From Conidiobolus incongruus B7586 (lineage: Eukaryota; Entomophthoromycota; Entomophthoromycetes; Entomophthorales; Conidiobolaceae), in contig JNEM01012330.1 in assembly GCA_000697335.1 (NCBI GenBank), forward strand, positions 1 through 21,791: 21,791 nucleotides of DNA, written 5' to 3'. The notes below the pieces were generated by a model. It was given only the letters and a program-made list of their open reading frames with translations, had not been told where the DNA came from and made no database searches. The first letter of the stretch is position 1, and every line of letters begins with the position of its first letter. The translations under genes and the position numbers were made by a program. Of the stretch, positions 1-9,300 are shown piece by piece.

Positions 1-1080
1 AAAATATAAAAATAAATATATAATATAAATTTAATAGTTTCTGTTATTATTAATAACTTTTTGTTATATTTTTAACAAAGATCTAATACCTAAAAAATAA
101 TTCTTTTTATTAAAAACTAAAATTTGATATTTTACAAAATAATTAAATTTTTTATAAAAATTTTTTTTCTTAAAAGATAGTTTTTTTATTATTTAAAGCA
201 ATTATAATTACATAGGTTATAATCTAAAGAATATATTAGATGTAGTAGTTTTTTCCAGTTATTTTTAATTAGAAAGTTTTTTATAGCTTTAGATTTATGT
301 ATTTTATAATTATTATGTAAAATAATAGGTTTTCTTAAATTATATTAAGAGCACCAATTAAAAATACTTTTATTTAAGAAAACAATATAAAGTTTACTAT
401 TAATTAATTTTCTTTCAAGAATTAAATAAGAGTAGTATATATTATTATAATCTATTATAATAATTAACATTTGTTTATTAACAAAATATTTATTTAAAAA
501 GATTTATAAAAAAAGTTGATTTAACTTAATTTAGCATTTGGATTTATGTTTTAATAAAGGATTATACATAAAAATTTAAGATTCATTAATTATAATTATT
601 TGTTGTAAAAGTTTAAGCTTTTAGTAATATTTTAATAAGTTTTGTTTAACAATAACTACTCTAGCTTATTTTTAAGTTTTAGTTAAATTATAAGGTACCT
701 ATTTTATATTTTTATATATTAATTTGAGTTTAAACTTTAATATATATAAAATACTTATAAAACTAATATTAAAGTGCTTAGATAATTCTTTAATTGAAAT
801 AAAAAGATACTTTTTAATATATTTTTTCACTCTATTAATAATTAAAAGAGTAATAGTTAAAGTTAATTTTTTAGATTTTAACAAGTTTTAGATAGTTTTT
901 TTTAACTTTAAAGTAATTTACCTAGCAATAAATTGTTGATTTAAATAATACTTTATTACCAAAAGCTGTTTATAAATTTTAATTAATTTTAAACAGTTTA
1001 TGGTTAAGTTTTACTGATATTAAAATAAAAAACTTTTGATGATTACTATTTAGTTTAAGTATGATTAAATTAAACAACCA
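1..1080 (-). mobile_element. Decayed mariner (D,D34D) DNA transposon, transposase remnant
   Basis: One minus-strand frame, running from about 1020 down to about 10 with no visible length change, still reads like a mariner transposase although many stop codons interrupt it. Landmarks in order are: an N-terminal helix-turn-helix remnant; a second HTH with ISIKELSKHFNIS (within 699-884); the linker VPYNLT; IIIINES plus a stop where mariners have (T)xDESW (near 587); KPIILHNN where HDN is expected (near 314); and YSLDYNLCNYNCF where YSPDLAPSDYHLF is expected (near 209). Exactly 34 codons separate the second and third catalytic positions, which is diagnostic for mariner, and about 90 separate the first and second. 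All three Asp are now Asn codons and several conserved Trp are stops, so it is inactive. The C-terminal end reaches the window edge; the 3' terminal repeat is not included and I could not define the 5' one. The element identity is recalled from family motifs. Confidence 0.78.
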
Positions 1081-1112
1081 ATTTTAAAAAGTTAATTTTT
1101 TAATCAAAAAAT

Positions 1113-1115
<3 letters not shown>

Positions 1116-1144
<29 letters not shown>
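1116..1144. repeat. (TA)n microsatellite
   Basis: An uninterrupted TA dinucleotide run of about 14 units lies just upstream (5') of the mariner transposase remnant. Mariner elements insert at TA, so this may mark or have grown from the insertion edge, but no terminal repeat was recognised to prove it. Confidence 0.9.
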
Positions 1145-1150
<6 letters not shown>

Positions 1151-1411
1151 TAATAATTTCCTATTAACTTTATATATATTTATTTATTTCAAACTAATAA
1201 TATGTTTGAAAAATCAGAAATTAAAAAATTTCCTATTACTTTAAATTTAAGGTAATATATTTTTGTAATAAAATTTCAATATAAGAGATATTATCATTGA
1301 TTTCTATCAGTATTTAAAGTATTCAAAGACAAATATATTAATGGTTTAAACATTGGTCAATAAATGATTAATAAACAACTTGTATGGTTTATTACTAATT
1401 TATTCTGCTTA
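1145..1411. other. AT-rich spacer upstream of the Hsp20 promoter
   Basis: No gene is seen here. An in-frame ATG at 1364 would extend the Hsp20 reading frame, but the heat-shock element and TATA box lie inside that extension, so I treat it as promoter and not as coding. Confidence 0.6.
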
Positions 1412-1434
1412 GAATTTTCAAGGAATATTCAGAA
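1412..1434 (+). promoter_or_regulatory. Heat-shock element (HSF binding site)
   Basis: There are two GAAnnTTC inverted pairs (GAA 1412/TTC 1417 and GAA 1423/TTC 1428) followed by another GAA at 1432, giving five alternating units with slightly irregular spacing. This is the binding pattern of heat-shock factor trimers. It lies about 105-125 bp upstream of the Hsp20 ATG at 1538 and about 50 bp upstream of a TATA box, a classic arrangement for a small heat-shock gene. Confidence 0.75.
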
Positions 1435-1482
1435 TAATCCAGTCATTTCAAGTGACCTAACAACTGTAGCGAGCATATCTGG

Positions 1483-1490
1483 TATAAATA
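1483..1490 (+). promoter_or_regulatory. TATA box of the Hsp20 gene
   Basis: TATAAATA lies 48 bp before the ATG at 1538 and downstream of the heat-shock element. This predicts transcription starting around 1515 and supports 1538 over the upstream in-frame ATG at 1364. Confidence 0.7.
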
Positions 1491-1522
1491 GTCATATCGC
1501 AATATTAAAAACACCCAAACGA

Positions 1523-2069
1523 AATAACAATTTTACCATGATTTACTACAAGGCCACTTACACTCCTTATAACAATCTTGTTCAGTTCTACACCACCCAA
1601 GTTTACAAATCCTACAAGCTTAGTGAACATCAATTTACAGTTCCCAGCTCAGATATTCTAGAATCCAAAGAAGCTTACAAAGTGAGAGTTTTATTGCCAG
1701 GTGTCCCTAAAGAAGCCATTGACATCAAATTCTCTGAAAATACTTTAACCATCATCACCAACAATAATAAGTGATTCAGCTCGGATTGGGATAACGTGAG
1801 CAAGGGTACTAATGTAGAGAATGAATCAACATCCGAAAGAGGAACTACCCAGAAGAAAGATCAACCACCCAAGTATGAAGAATTTAAGCCACTTATCAGT
1901 CAAATTTCTTCCAAGCCATGTAAGGAGACAATTGAATTCTCTGAAAAGATTGACGAAGCACATATCATTGCAGAATGTCAGAATGGATTATTGACTCTGA
2001 CACTATCCAAAGTTGCTAAGGATCGCAAAACTATTCAATTGGCATAATTGATTTGTTGAAGTTTGTATT
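1523..2069 (+). repeat. Inverted repeat arm 1 (Hsp20 duplication)
   Basis: This segment matches the reverse complement of 21245-21791 without any gap. I count six mismatches in 547 bp (about 98.9% identity): five in the coding frame and one just after the stop. The match ends abruptly 22 bp after the stop codon, so the 3' flanks are unrelated. The upstream limit cannot be seen because arm 2 runs off the window. Confidence 0.9.
1538..2047 (+). CDS. Small heat-shock protein (Hsp20/alpha-crystallin family), copy 1, with internal TGA
   Basis: ATP-independent holdase chaperone family. In one frame of 170 codons the sequence carries the alpha-crystallin domain: EAYKVRVLLPGVPKEAIDI (about residues 49-67), then SENTLTI, a long charged insertion, then QNGLLTLTLSK (about 147-157) and a C-terminal IQL that fits the IxI/V anchoring motif. 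Codon 79 (1772-1774) is an in-frame TGA between beta-strand 4 and the insertion, splitting the frame into 78 and 90 codons. I found no plausible intron: the only frame-keeping GT...AG options removing it are 9 and 30 nt, well below the 48-61 nt seen in this window. The same TGA is in the inverted copy at 21267-21776. The start is set by the TATA box and by the usual length of the family's N-terminal arm. It could be a pseudogene, a shortened protein, or a read-through gene. Confidence 0.75.
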
Positions 2070-2778
2070 CTTATTTTGCTTCTATTTAATTTTTTACTTA
2101 TGTTTTTTATTACATATTAATTCATAATAAATATTTGAAGGTTTTATTTTATTAAGAATTACTACAAAGTTTGTAATAACAATCAAAAACAAGTGCATTT
2201 AATTTAACATAGTTGATAATTATTAAAATTTTGAAATGTTATTGATATTTTAATAGATCAATGAATGATAATTGTAGATGACTTAGAAAAACCATTGTCT
2301 AAGCTCTTGATTTCATTATCTTGAATATCACTAAATTAGTCAGTAATACTGTTATTTATTTTCAACTCAAATATTTGATATAAAAGAATTGTATTCGAAT
2401 AAAAATTTGATGATTTTTAAAAATATAATTTTAATGTTTTATAATACCAAAATGATAATAAACAATGATAAAATTTTAGAATTTGGTAGAAATTCGAAAT
2501 TTAATTAATATGACATCTAATTTGAAACAATGACAAATAACCCAAAGAATTCAATCAACTAATCAATTTTAGTTTAATATCCCAATGGTTAAATCATTAG
2601 GTTGTCCAATTTCAAAAAATGGTATAAAAATGACAAAATCATCACTCAATATATTAAATAGTTAATAATAACACTTAAAAACTATATTGGTATTGATAAA
2701 AGTGGCTGAAAATTGCCACTAATTTCGAAAAATTGGGAATGACATCACAAAATTTTTCTATATTCCAAAATATTTAAT
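2070..2778. other. AT-rich intergenic stretch
   Basis: This lies between the 3' ends of two convergent genes. A possible polyadenylation signal AATAAA for Hsp20 lies at 2127-2132. A small 6-bp stem hairpin sits at 2701-2720. A plus-strand frame around 2430-2770 looks protein-like only if many stops are ignored, and the stop density equals that expected by chance. No gene is supported. Confidence 0.6.
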
Positions 2779-3762
2779 TTATTTTAATTTTTTGGCTAAA
2801 AAACCATTGACAGGTCTACCATCTTCAATCCAACCTATAGAATCGTCTATTAATTCGTAGCCCAATCCCTCAACAAAGTACTGCTTCAATTCGTTTAACT
2901 CAAGTCGATGCTCCTGTCCCTTGGGCGATTCATAGTCGACATTCGGCAAATTAACAAAGGTACAAATCAACAAAAATCCCCCAACATTGATCATGCTATG
3001 CACCATTGAAAAATGATCCCTGATCAAAAATCTTATTATAAGTACCAAATCAAATTTATTATTACTATCAAATTCTCCATAAGATTTGTATATTTGGCCA
3101 GTATTCAAGTTCTTTAGAGTTTGATCTTTCATAAATTTGAAATATAGTAGTTGATGAAGTTGATCTTGAAGGTTTAAATTTTGGAAGAGTTGACCACATC
3201 TTTGTATAGAGCCTTTCCAACTATCTATACCAAAGCAGTGCCAATTGGGACTTTGTAAACTTAGGTAGGCGAGATCCCTGCCACAGCCACATCCTAAGTC
3301 CATTACTTTCCAATTTTTATTACTATTTTCAGATAAAATAGCTTGAATAATATCTAATTTCGATTTTAAATAAAAGTTTGGTTCAAATAATATATTGTTC
3401 TTAATATGGTTTAATTCTGTCAATAATCCCAATTGGTTGCAATTCTCCCAAAATTTGGCCGTAAATTGAAATTGATAGTTAATTTGCCAGCCTTTTTCCA
3501 AAAGTGTCAATAAGTAATCCAGTTGATTTGAGTCTGTATGGTCGATTAAGACACTGAAGGGCTGCCATTTGTTAGGCAATTCATTCCAACGTTCCCTCGC
3601 AGTTTCGATGGGTATCCAGGTTGAATATTTCACAAATAGGCTTGGCTTATTACTATTAATAATTAGATTTGATCTCAAATCCAACAGTAGAGGGTTACCA
3701 TCATTGGATTTAGACCACTCTTGAATATATTCCAAATCATCCGTTAAAGTAATCGTTGTCAT
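2779..3762 (-). CDS. Rhodanese-like domain fused to SAM-dependent methyltransferase
   Basis: 327 aa, intronless. Residues 1-95 resemble a rhodanese fold (LLLDLR at 25-30, then IPIETARERWNELP), but the catalytic-loop Cys is absent: the strand that should carry it reads VLIDHTD (72-78). This half is therefore probably a non-catalytic binding domain. Residues 120-327 form a class I methyltransferase. Motif I is MDLGCGCGRD (154-163) for SAM binding, the acidic motif II end is GID (178-180), and FDLVLIIRFL with the following strand LLICTF resembles TehB-like methyltransferases. The substrate is unknown, and a thiol or small-molecule methyltransferase is only a guess. It is divergent from the REEP-like gene, with 255 bp between start codons that must hold both promoters. 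Domain identity comes from family knowledge. Confidence 0.8.
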   Translation of the reverse strand: MTTITLTDDLEYIQEWSKSNDGNPLLLDLRSNLIINSNKPSLFVKYSTWIPIETARERWNELPNKWQPFSVLIDHTDSNQLDYLLTLLEKGWQINYQFQFTAKFWENCNQLGLLTELNHIKNNILFEPNFYLKSKLDIIQAILSENSNKNWKVMDLGCGCGRDLAYLSLQSPNWHCFGIDSWKGSIQRCGQLFQNLNLQDQLHQLLYFKFMKDQTLKNLNTGQIYKSYGEFDSNNKFDLVLIIRFLIRDHFSMVHSMINVGGFLLICTFVNLPNVDYESPKGQEHRLELNELKQYFVEGLGYELIDDSIGWIEDGRPVNGFLAKKLK

Positions 3763-4017
3763 AGTGATGTAAACACTCTACTATTTCATAACCAATTATT
3801 TAATTGTTCAGGGAAAAATTGATAGGCATGAGGAATTACATGGACAAACCATCAAGGAGAAAATTTATGGGATGAAAAATAACCAATTATCATATGATTC
3901 ATTTATTTAGCATTTATTTAATAGTCCTAAAACCCATAACTGAATTCAATAACATCACCAACTACTTGTCTTTCTATTCTTAAAAACCCCTTAACCTTAA
4001 ATAAAAATCAAATAATA
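3763..4017. promoter_or_regulatory. Shared divergent promoter region
   Basis: 255 bp separate the start codons of the methyltransferase (-) and the REEP-like gene (+). This is less A/T-poor-complexity than other spacers. I see no clear TATA box or known factor site, so its promoter role follows only from the divergent layout. Confidence 0.5.
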
Positions 4018-4830
4018 ATGAAATATAACGAGACGATAACAAAAGAGAATCCAATAACATATGAAGGTACCAATAAATTACAATTAACGGATTTAATAAG
4101 TTCAGAATTAAAACTAATCCTGATGGGTGTATATTACCAACTCAAACTAAAATCATTAGAATACGACCAACGTCATAGTAAAAGCACATTGAATCAATAC
4201 TTCAGAAGATTCGGTATCACTCCCAGTATTTTACTATGTTTGAAGACTTTAATGACGGTTTACTTTATAAAAAAGCTGAATAATTACTCCAAACGAGCTT
4301 GTTTTACACTGGTGGGTACGGTTTATCCTCTGTATAATACGCTAAAATATTGCTTGATACCAGACTCTTGGCAACAGAGTCAGTGGCTTTCCTATTGGTG
4401 TATATTTGCTAGTCTTAATTTATTAAATTTGAATGTGGAACTCATTCAACACTTCTTTCCAATGTATCACTGGGTGCAGTTAATTGGACTTTATTGGTTC
4501 CAGAGTTATAATGATATGGGAGAACTCAGAATTTACCAATTGGTCAAGCAGTTCCCAAAGCTAATAGTGATGAATCAGGGGGAGTACAAATTGAACAGTA
4601 TTGAACAAATTGGAGGTGATTACTACTATTTAAATCATCGTAGGGATAGCGATATTGAGAGTGAATCGGCTGCGAGTGCCAGGATCAGGTCGCCAATTCG
4701 TCCACCTTCCAGCTTATCGCAGGGTACTTTGGACAGTTCGCAATTTAATCAGCACCAGCATACCCATACCAACCACGAGGATGACGATCATCATCTTGAT
4801 GCGAGTATATGGGATTCCGAACATAACTAA
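4018..4830 (+). CDS. TB2/DP1/HVA22 family ER membrane protein (REEP/Yop1-like)
   Basis: 270 aa, intronless. Residues about 93-182 carry the TB2/DP1/HVA22 signature: TVYPLYNTLKYCLIP (101-115), then QWLSYWCIFASL (122-133), two hydrophobic hairpin segments, and YHWVQLIGLYWFQSYNDMG (150-168), ending in a short amphipathic stretch. Family members (REEP5/6, Yop1) insert hairpins in the tubular ER and bend the membrane. The unusual part is an N-terminal extension of about 90 residues that contains another hydrophobic segment (about 68-84), so it is closer in plan to longer, divergent REEPs than to Yop1. The C-terminal tail (200-270) is Ser/Arg then His/Asp rich (HQHTHTNHEDDDHH), low complexity and possibly metal-binding, although that is speculative. 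The start has a clean AAATAATAATG context. An AATAAA lies at 4875-4880. Confidence 0.8.
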   Translation: MKYNETITKENPITYEGTNKLQLTDLISSELKLILMGVYYQLKLKSLEYDQRHSKSTLNQYFRRFGITPSILLCLKTLMTVYFIKKLNNYSKRACFTLVGTVYPLYNTLKYCLIPDSWQQSQWLSYWCIFASLNLLNLNVELIQHFFPMYHWVQLIGLYWFQSYNDMGELRIYQLVKQFPKLIVMNQGEYKLNSIEQIGGDYYYLNHRRDSDIESESAASARIRSPIRPPSSLSQGTLDSSQFNQHQHTHTNHEDDDHHLDASIWDSEHN

Positions 4831-5045
4831 ACTCCCAAACTTTTATTTAACTTAATTTACAGCAGTAAATATTCAATAAACCCTAATAAATTATCCCATA
4901 AATGAATAAGCATCCATTTGATATAAATTCTATCCACCTTGCAATTTCTCCATCAACTGATAAGATGACTTCAATCAAAAAATATTAATTAATATTAATC
5001 AATATTCAATTCCAATAGCGTTCAACTATAGAAATCTACAATCAG
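4831..5045. other. Spacer between REEP-like gene and EngB relic
   Basis: It contains the probable polyadenylation site of the REEP-like gene. It may hold the eroded N-terminal part of the EngB relic, but nothing recognisable could be read. Confidence 0.4.
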
Positions 5046-5662
5046 CACCAATTGATTAATTGGCCTAATAGGCATTTTCCAGAAGTAATATTATTTTAAT
5101 TTATAACTAATAGTGATATAGATCATATGTACATATAAATAGGAGTTAGTAAAGCATGGAAATCAACCTTAATTAACAAGTTTACGGATACGAAAATTTG
5201 TAAAACTCAAAATACCTGTATGATTATATATAGATTCAAAATAATGCAATATAATTGATGATTTTTCAGGGAAATACCAAAAAACTGAAACTGATAAGTC
5301 TCAACAAACAGCTTTTACTGATAGATTCACCAGGGTATGGCTACAAATCCCATCAAGAGTAGGGAGAATTGATCAACCACTGCTTTCAAGGAAGTTGAAA
5401 ATTAAAACAAATTCATATATTAATTAAAAGTAAACGAGAACTAAATCAAATTGATGAATTGATGCTCCAAACCCTGACCTCATAAATTTCCTGTTCAGTT
5501 AGTACTAATGTGGACAAGTATCCAACGTATAAGTTGGATGAGGTTAATATTGTTGAATTAGTGAATGGCACCAATTGGAAATTGGTACAATCTATATGTA
5601 ATAAGACTGTTATAATAACCAGTAGGAACGAAGATCAAGGAGGGATAGAAAAACCAAAATAA
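5046..5662 (+). pseudogene. Decayed EngB/YihA-type GTPase (Mrx8-like)
   Basis: EngB-family GTPases assist ribosome assembly, and the fungal member (Mrx8) is mitochondrial. Readable remnants, in order, are: PNRHFPEVILF before the P-loop; GVSKAWKSTLIN where GRSNVGKSSLIN is expected; KIPGNTKKL for switch I; LLLIDSPGYGY (5312-5344) for the G3 motif, very close to the family's DLPGYGYA; then LMLQTL and STNVDKY for the G4 motif TKxD. A short intron probably ends at the CAG at 5270-5272, since the frame resumes there. The gene is broken: the Walker A Gly is Trp, the G4 Lys is Asn, the frame slips before the intron, and TAG, TGA and TAA interrupt the part after PGYGY. The last 60 or so codons are open to TAA at 5660. 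An intact copy presumably exists elsewhere in the genome. Confidence 0.7.
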
Positions 5663-6148
5663 AGTATACTAAAACAACTATAGAAATTTATTACAATAAA
5701 CCCTATAATAGATATCCCTTCATTCAAACACTTATACAACGCATTCTGAAATCCTTTAAATTCCTTTTTAAATCCCAACAAATATTTCAATCTATTGAGT
5801 TTCTCCACTGAATCCCTATAATTCATAATATTCACTGGATTATTGTTAGGCAGTATTTTTTTTCTCATTAAATATGACTAATTCTTCAATAGTTTTAACG
5901 ATACTTTGAGTGCCCACTTCAATTTCCTATTCGTCTTGGAAATTTTAGTAAATATCATTGTCTTCGATTTTGGCGTTGGTTAACTGTGTACTATCTTTGC
6001 TAGGAATTAGAACGTCGTAAAAACTGTCGAGAAGTTAGTTCAAACGTTGATGAAGTTCTTGCTCTAGCGGCGATTGATTCTCATCGGGGATTGAAAGATC
6101 GTCATTAGAGTGCTATTGATTGTATTTGGATCTGTAAATGCTAATCAT
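5635..6148 (-). pseudogene. Decayed gene, probable Mediator subunit 22 (MED22/Srb6)
   Basis: From an ATG at 6148 one minus-strand frame reads a hydrophilic, helix-rich protein: MISIYRSKYNQ, SPLEQELHQRLN, LLDSFYDVL, TNAKIEDNDIY and EIEVGTQSIVKTIEEL. The pattern of a coiled N-terminal helix, an acidic loop, and a second helix ending LVIFNEKK then LPNNNPVN resembles MED22, a small Mediator head subunit. Four in-frame TAA/TAG codons sit at positions that would be Gln by a single C-to-T change. The frame is then lost at an A8 run, and the remaining C-terminal part lies in the adjacent frame (5635-5868). It overlaps the tail of the EngB relic in convergent orientation. Stops are no rarer than chance in this composition, so the call rests on the protein-like composition and remembered family resemblance. 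Confidence 0.5.
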
Positions 6149-6349
6149 TTTCGGTTATTATTGACTTGATTATGGAATGACTGGATTTCTAATAAAATAA
6201 ATAGTATAATAAATAAATATAAAATTATGGGATTTATTCATTATTCTATTTATATTTTTAATATTCAATCAGAAAATCAATTAATATATATATTATGTAA
6301 TTAATATAGATTAATGTCTTAAATTTATTAACTAATAAAAAACATTGAA
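6149..6349. other. AT-rich spacer, 3' flank of TFIIIC gene
   Basis: Low-complexity A/T sequence holds the probable polyadenylation region of the TFIIIC gene (an AATAAA on the minus strand near 6329-6324). No gene is seen. Confidence 0.5.
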
Positions 6350-9300
6350 TTATTTAATCTTACAAAATTTGGAATAACATTGGCGATTGGGCCAATAACT
6401 CGTTACTAAACCATCCATCTCTGAAATCTTCAGATTACCAAGGTCCATCTCAATTGGCTTGAAGATACGAGTCTTGGAAAACAATGTAGGCTTCTGGGGC
6501 TGGTTGAAACATTTGGGATAAATCGCTTCATTTTGCACCAGATAGTCCAAGAGCTCGCCAATCTCGATGGGTGTGAGTGCACCCTCGAGTTTGCGGACGA
6601 GGTTGGATTTCGTGATACCTGGCTTACGAATGATGGTGCGGAGGACTAAGTCCATCATGGTGAGGTACATTTCATTGTTGAGGTCGCCGTTCAAATCGAT
6701 CCAGATGCGAGGACTTACGTATTTAATGTCCGAACTGGAGGTGGAGGGGGAAGGAAGGTCGTAATTGCTGGCTTGGTAAATGTCTTGGGCATTTCCGGAA
6801 TACGATAATAATGAGCTAGAATTTAAGCTGACTTTCCAGTGGTGAGCGTGCTTTGGTAGGATCCAACGTTTGACGTCTAGACCCACCTGTTCAGCATATT
6901 GGTTGCATTTTAGAATATCGAGATAGCGTTGGAATTGGTACCAAGTGAGATGAGGGAACACGCGAGCCAAATGCATTTCAGGGAAGCCCATACTCTTCGA
7001 CTCAGAAATCAGTTTAATCAATTTACAGATTATATCCTGTTCCTCTTGGGAATAAGATTTCAGCCATGAGATTTCAGAATTCATTGGTTCCGATTGAATA
7101 TCACTCTTGGAGTCTTGTTTCGAGAGTTTCTGTTTTTTGGACTGACTCTCTTCCTCTTCAAGCCTGTGTTTTGTTGGCATATCTTCTACCAATCGATTCT
7201 GCGATGACAAAGCTTCAAAACTGTTTTTGAAATGTAATTTGATTTCAAATTCTACGGAATCATAACTCTGCTTGCGAGCTCTGGCGGATTCGCACGAGAA
7301 TTCAGTCTTGGGATTAAGCTGGCCGACTAGTTGCACATGATCAGATGCCAATATATCTAATAGGGTCATCATACCCGCAGACGAAATGAAAGGTGAGAGT
7401 GTAAATTTAGTCTGAGGGTTTTGAGCATGATACTGAACCAACTGCTGAAGATAAAATCCCGCCTGTCGCAAAATACCAGGCTGGTAAGGTCCCATAACGA
7501 TGAGGAGGAAGCGATCAGACATGTGGAGAGAGCGGCCGGGAATGACACGATTGAGGAACATATTATTTTTAGCGACGCTATTCCCTTCAGAAACTGCGGT
7601 TTTTCGCTTGGTGATGACACCCATCTGATTAAGCATATTTAAGACTTTCACAAGGGTTTTTTCAGTAAAGTTTTGTAGCAATTCTTGGGCTAATGACTGG
7701 TTGTAGACATTGTCGGAACTGAATAAAATCATCTTGATAAGGCCCGATAGGACATGCTCCTGAGGATTCACTTTGTATACAGCATTGACTTTGGGCGATT
7801 GGTGGGTGGGATAAATAAGGTTGAGAGAAGGGTCATCGAGTGTGATGAAATTGAATCGACACGTTTGATTGATAACAAAGGAAAGAAGAGCGCGAGATTT
7901 GATAGAATTTTTAACATCATAACGATCTTCAAAAAAATCTACTACATCGTGAGAGTATTCGAGATGTCCTTTGTACGCTACAATGATTTTTGAAATTGGA
8001 GTTTGACAAATCTGATCCAAAGTACTTTGATCAGCTGAAGACAGATCTAAAACACCTGTGGTAGCAAGAGAGACATGTGGAAGTAAATAGTAATGATGAC
8101 TCTGGATAGATAAATTAACATTAGATTTGGCAGTAGCATAAAAGAGCTCAGGAATTTGGTGATAATTCTTGGGAAGATGGAAAGTGGTAATCGATTTCTG
8201 AGATTGATGCTCTTCAGTCTTAGGAGTATCTCCCTCTTCGATTCCTGGGACATAATGCTTCTCGAAATATTCCAACTGCTCCTTTAGGTTATATTTGGCA
8301 TGTGGAATGTGATCAGGCAAGTAGGAGTACGGATCTAATGGATTGGGATTCGATGGTGTAAGTATTTGATAGCCACCATTAGAATCATAAAGCTTCTCAA
8401 CAAGAGCACCAGTACGAATAGCCTCCGGGTACAATTCCTTCCATTGGGCTTTCATATGAGCCAATTTCAAACCCACCATTGGCTGTTTTGACAGTGTAGA
8501 AACTCTTCTACGACAAAATTCCCGATGAGTATTGGGAAATAGATCTAAAGTACCAATCCAACGAATAACATTATCTCTATAGGCACGAAATTTCAAAATA
8601 GTATAAACAAGAAGAATTTGGAAGTCGTAGTCGTGGCAAGCTTTGACTCTAGTCTTGTGTTGTTCATATTGTGATTTGTGATTCACAATATTGGATGGGA
8701 GGACAACCTGTGAGTGGAACCCCTCTTCATCCGGGATAAAAGGAGCTTCACCATCCATATCAAGATTGAGATGGTTTTTGCTGACCATAGCCAATTTCAT
8801 AGCTCTTGAATGCATAGGCACCTTTCCACCTCTACCAGCTCGGTCGAAATTGTCTACCTCTTTGCTAACTTTTGCCATTCGAACATTCCGTACAGTCTTG
8901 GTAGAATCACTCTGCTTTTTATCCTTATGGTCCTGGCGAATTTTCTTGAAGTATTGCGTAACGTGGAATAATGATAACCCTGATGATGTAGCAATATATT
9001 GACACTTGTTAATATCGTTCAAAGGAGTGAGGCCTCTCTTGCGATCGACGAACGATTCCAAAAATTTACGCTGTTCGGCGGAGTGACTGTGGCAGATCTT
9101 CCAGTGATGAGTATTTCGAATAATACTGATGGGTTGAATCACTCGGAAATACTTGGTCAATCTCGACTTTTCTAATCGCGTTTCGACTTCAGCTACCTCG
9201 GGCGGCAGAGACACGTTGTTTTCGATGGTTTTAGAATTGCGAGTAGCTATACGTTCAAGATCTTTCCAGAATCTAGCAACTTGTTCAATGGTTCGGACTT

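Noticed and set aside
1364-1537. N-terminal extension of Hsp20 from the upstream in-frame ATG
   Set aside because: The heat-shock element and TATA box lie within it, and the extension does not resemble Hsp20 N-terminal arms.
2701-2720. 6-bp stem, 8-nt loop hairpin
   Set aside because: Too short to be meaningful; such hairpins are common by chance, and nothing nearby suggests a function.
2430-2770. Plus-strand frame that reads protein-like if stops are ignored
   Set aside because: About eight stops in 110 codons equals chance expectation in such AT-rich sequence, and no family motif is present.
5635-6148. TAA/TAG read as Gln (variant nuclear code), suggested by stops at Gln-like positions in the EngB and MED22 relics
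   Set aside because: TFC3 (1,798 codons), the methyltransferase, GH16 and the EED-like gene encode Gln with CAA/CAG, have no internal TAA/TAG and end at TAA or TAG. C-to-T decay explains the relics.
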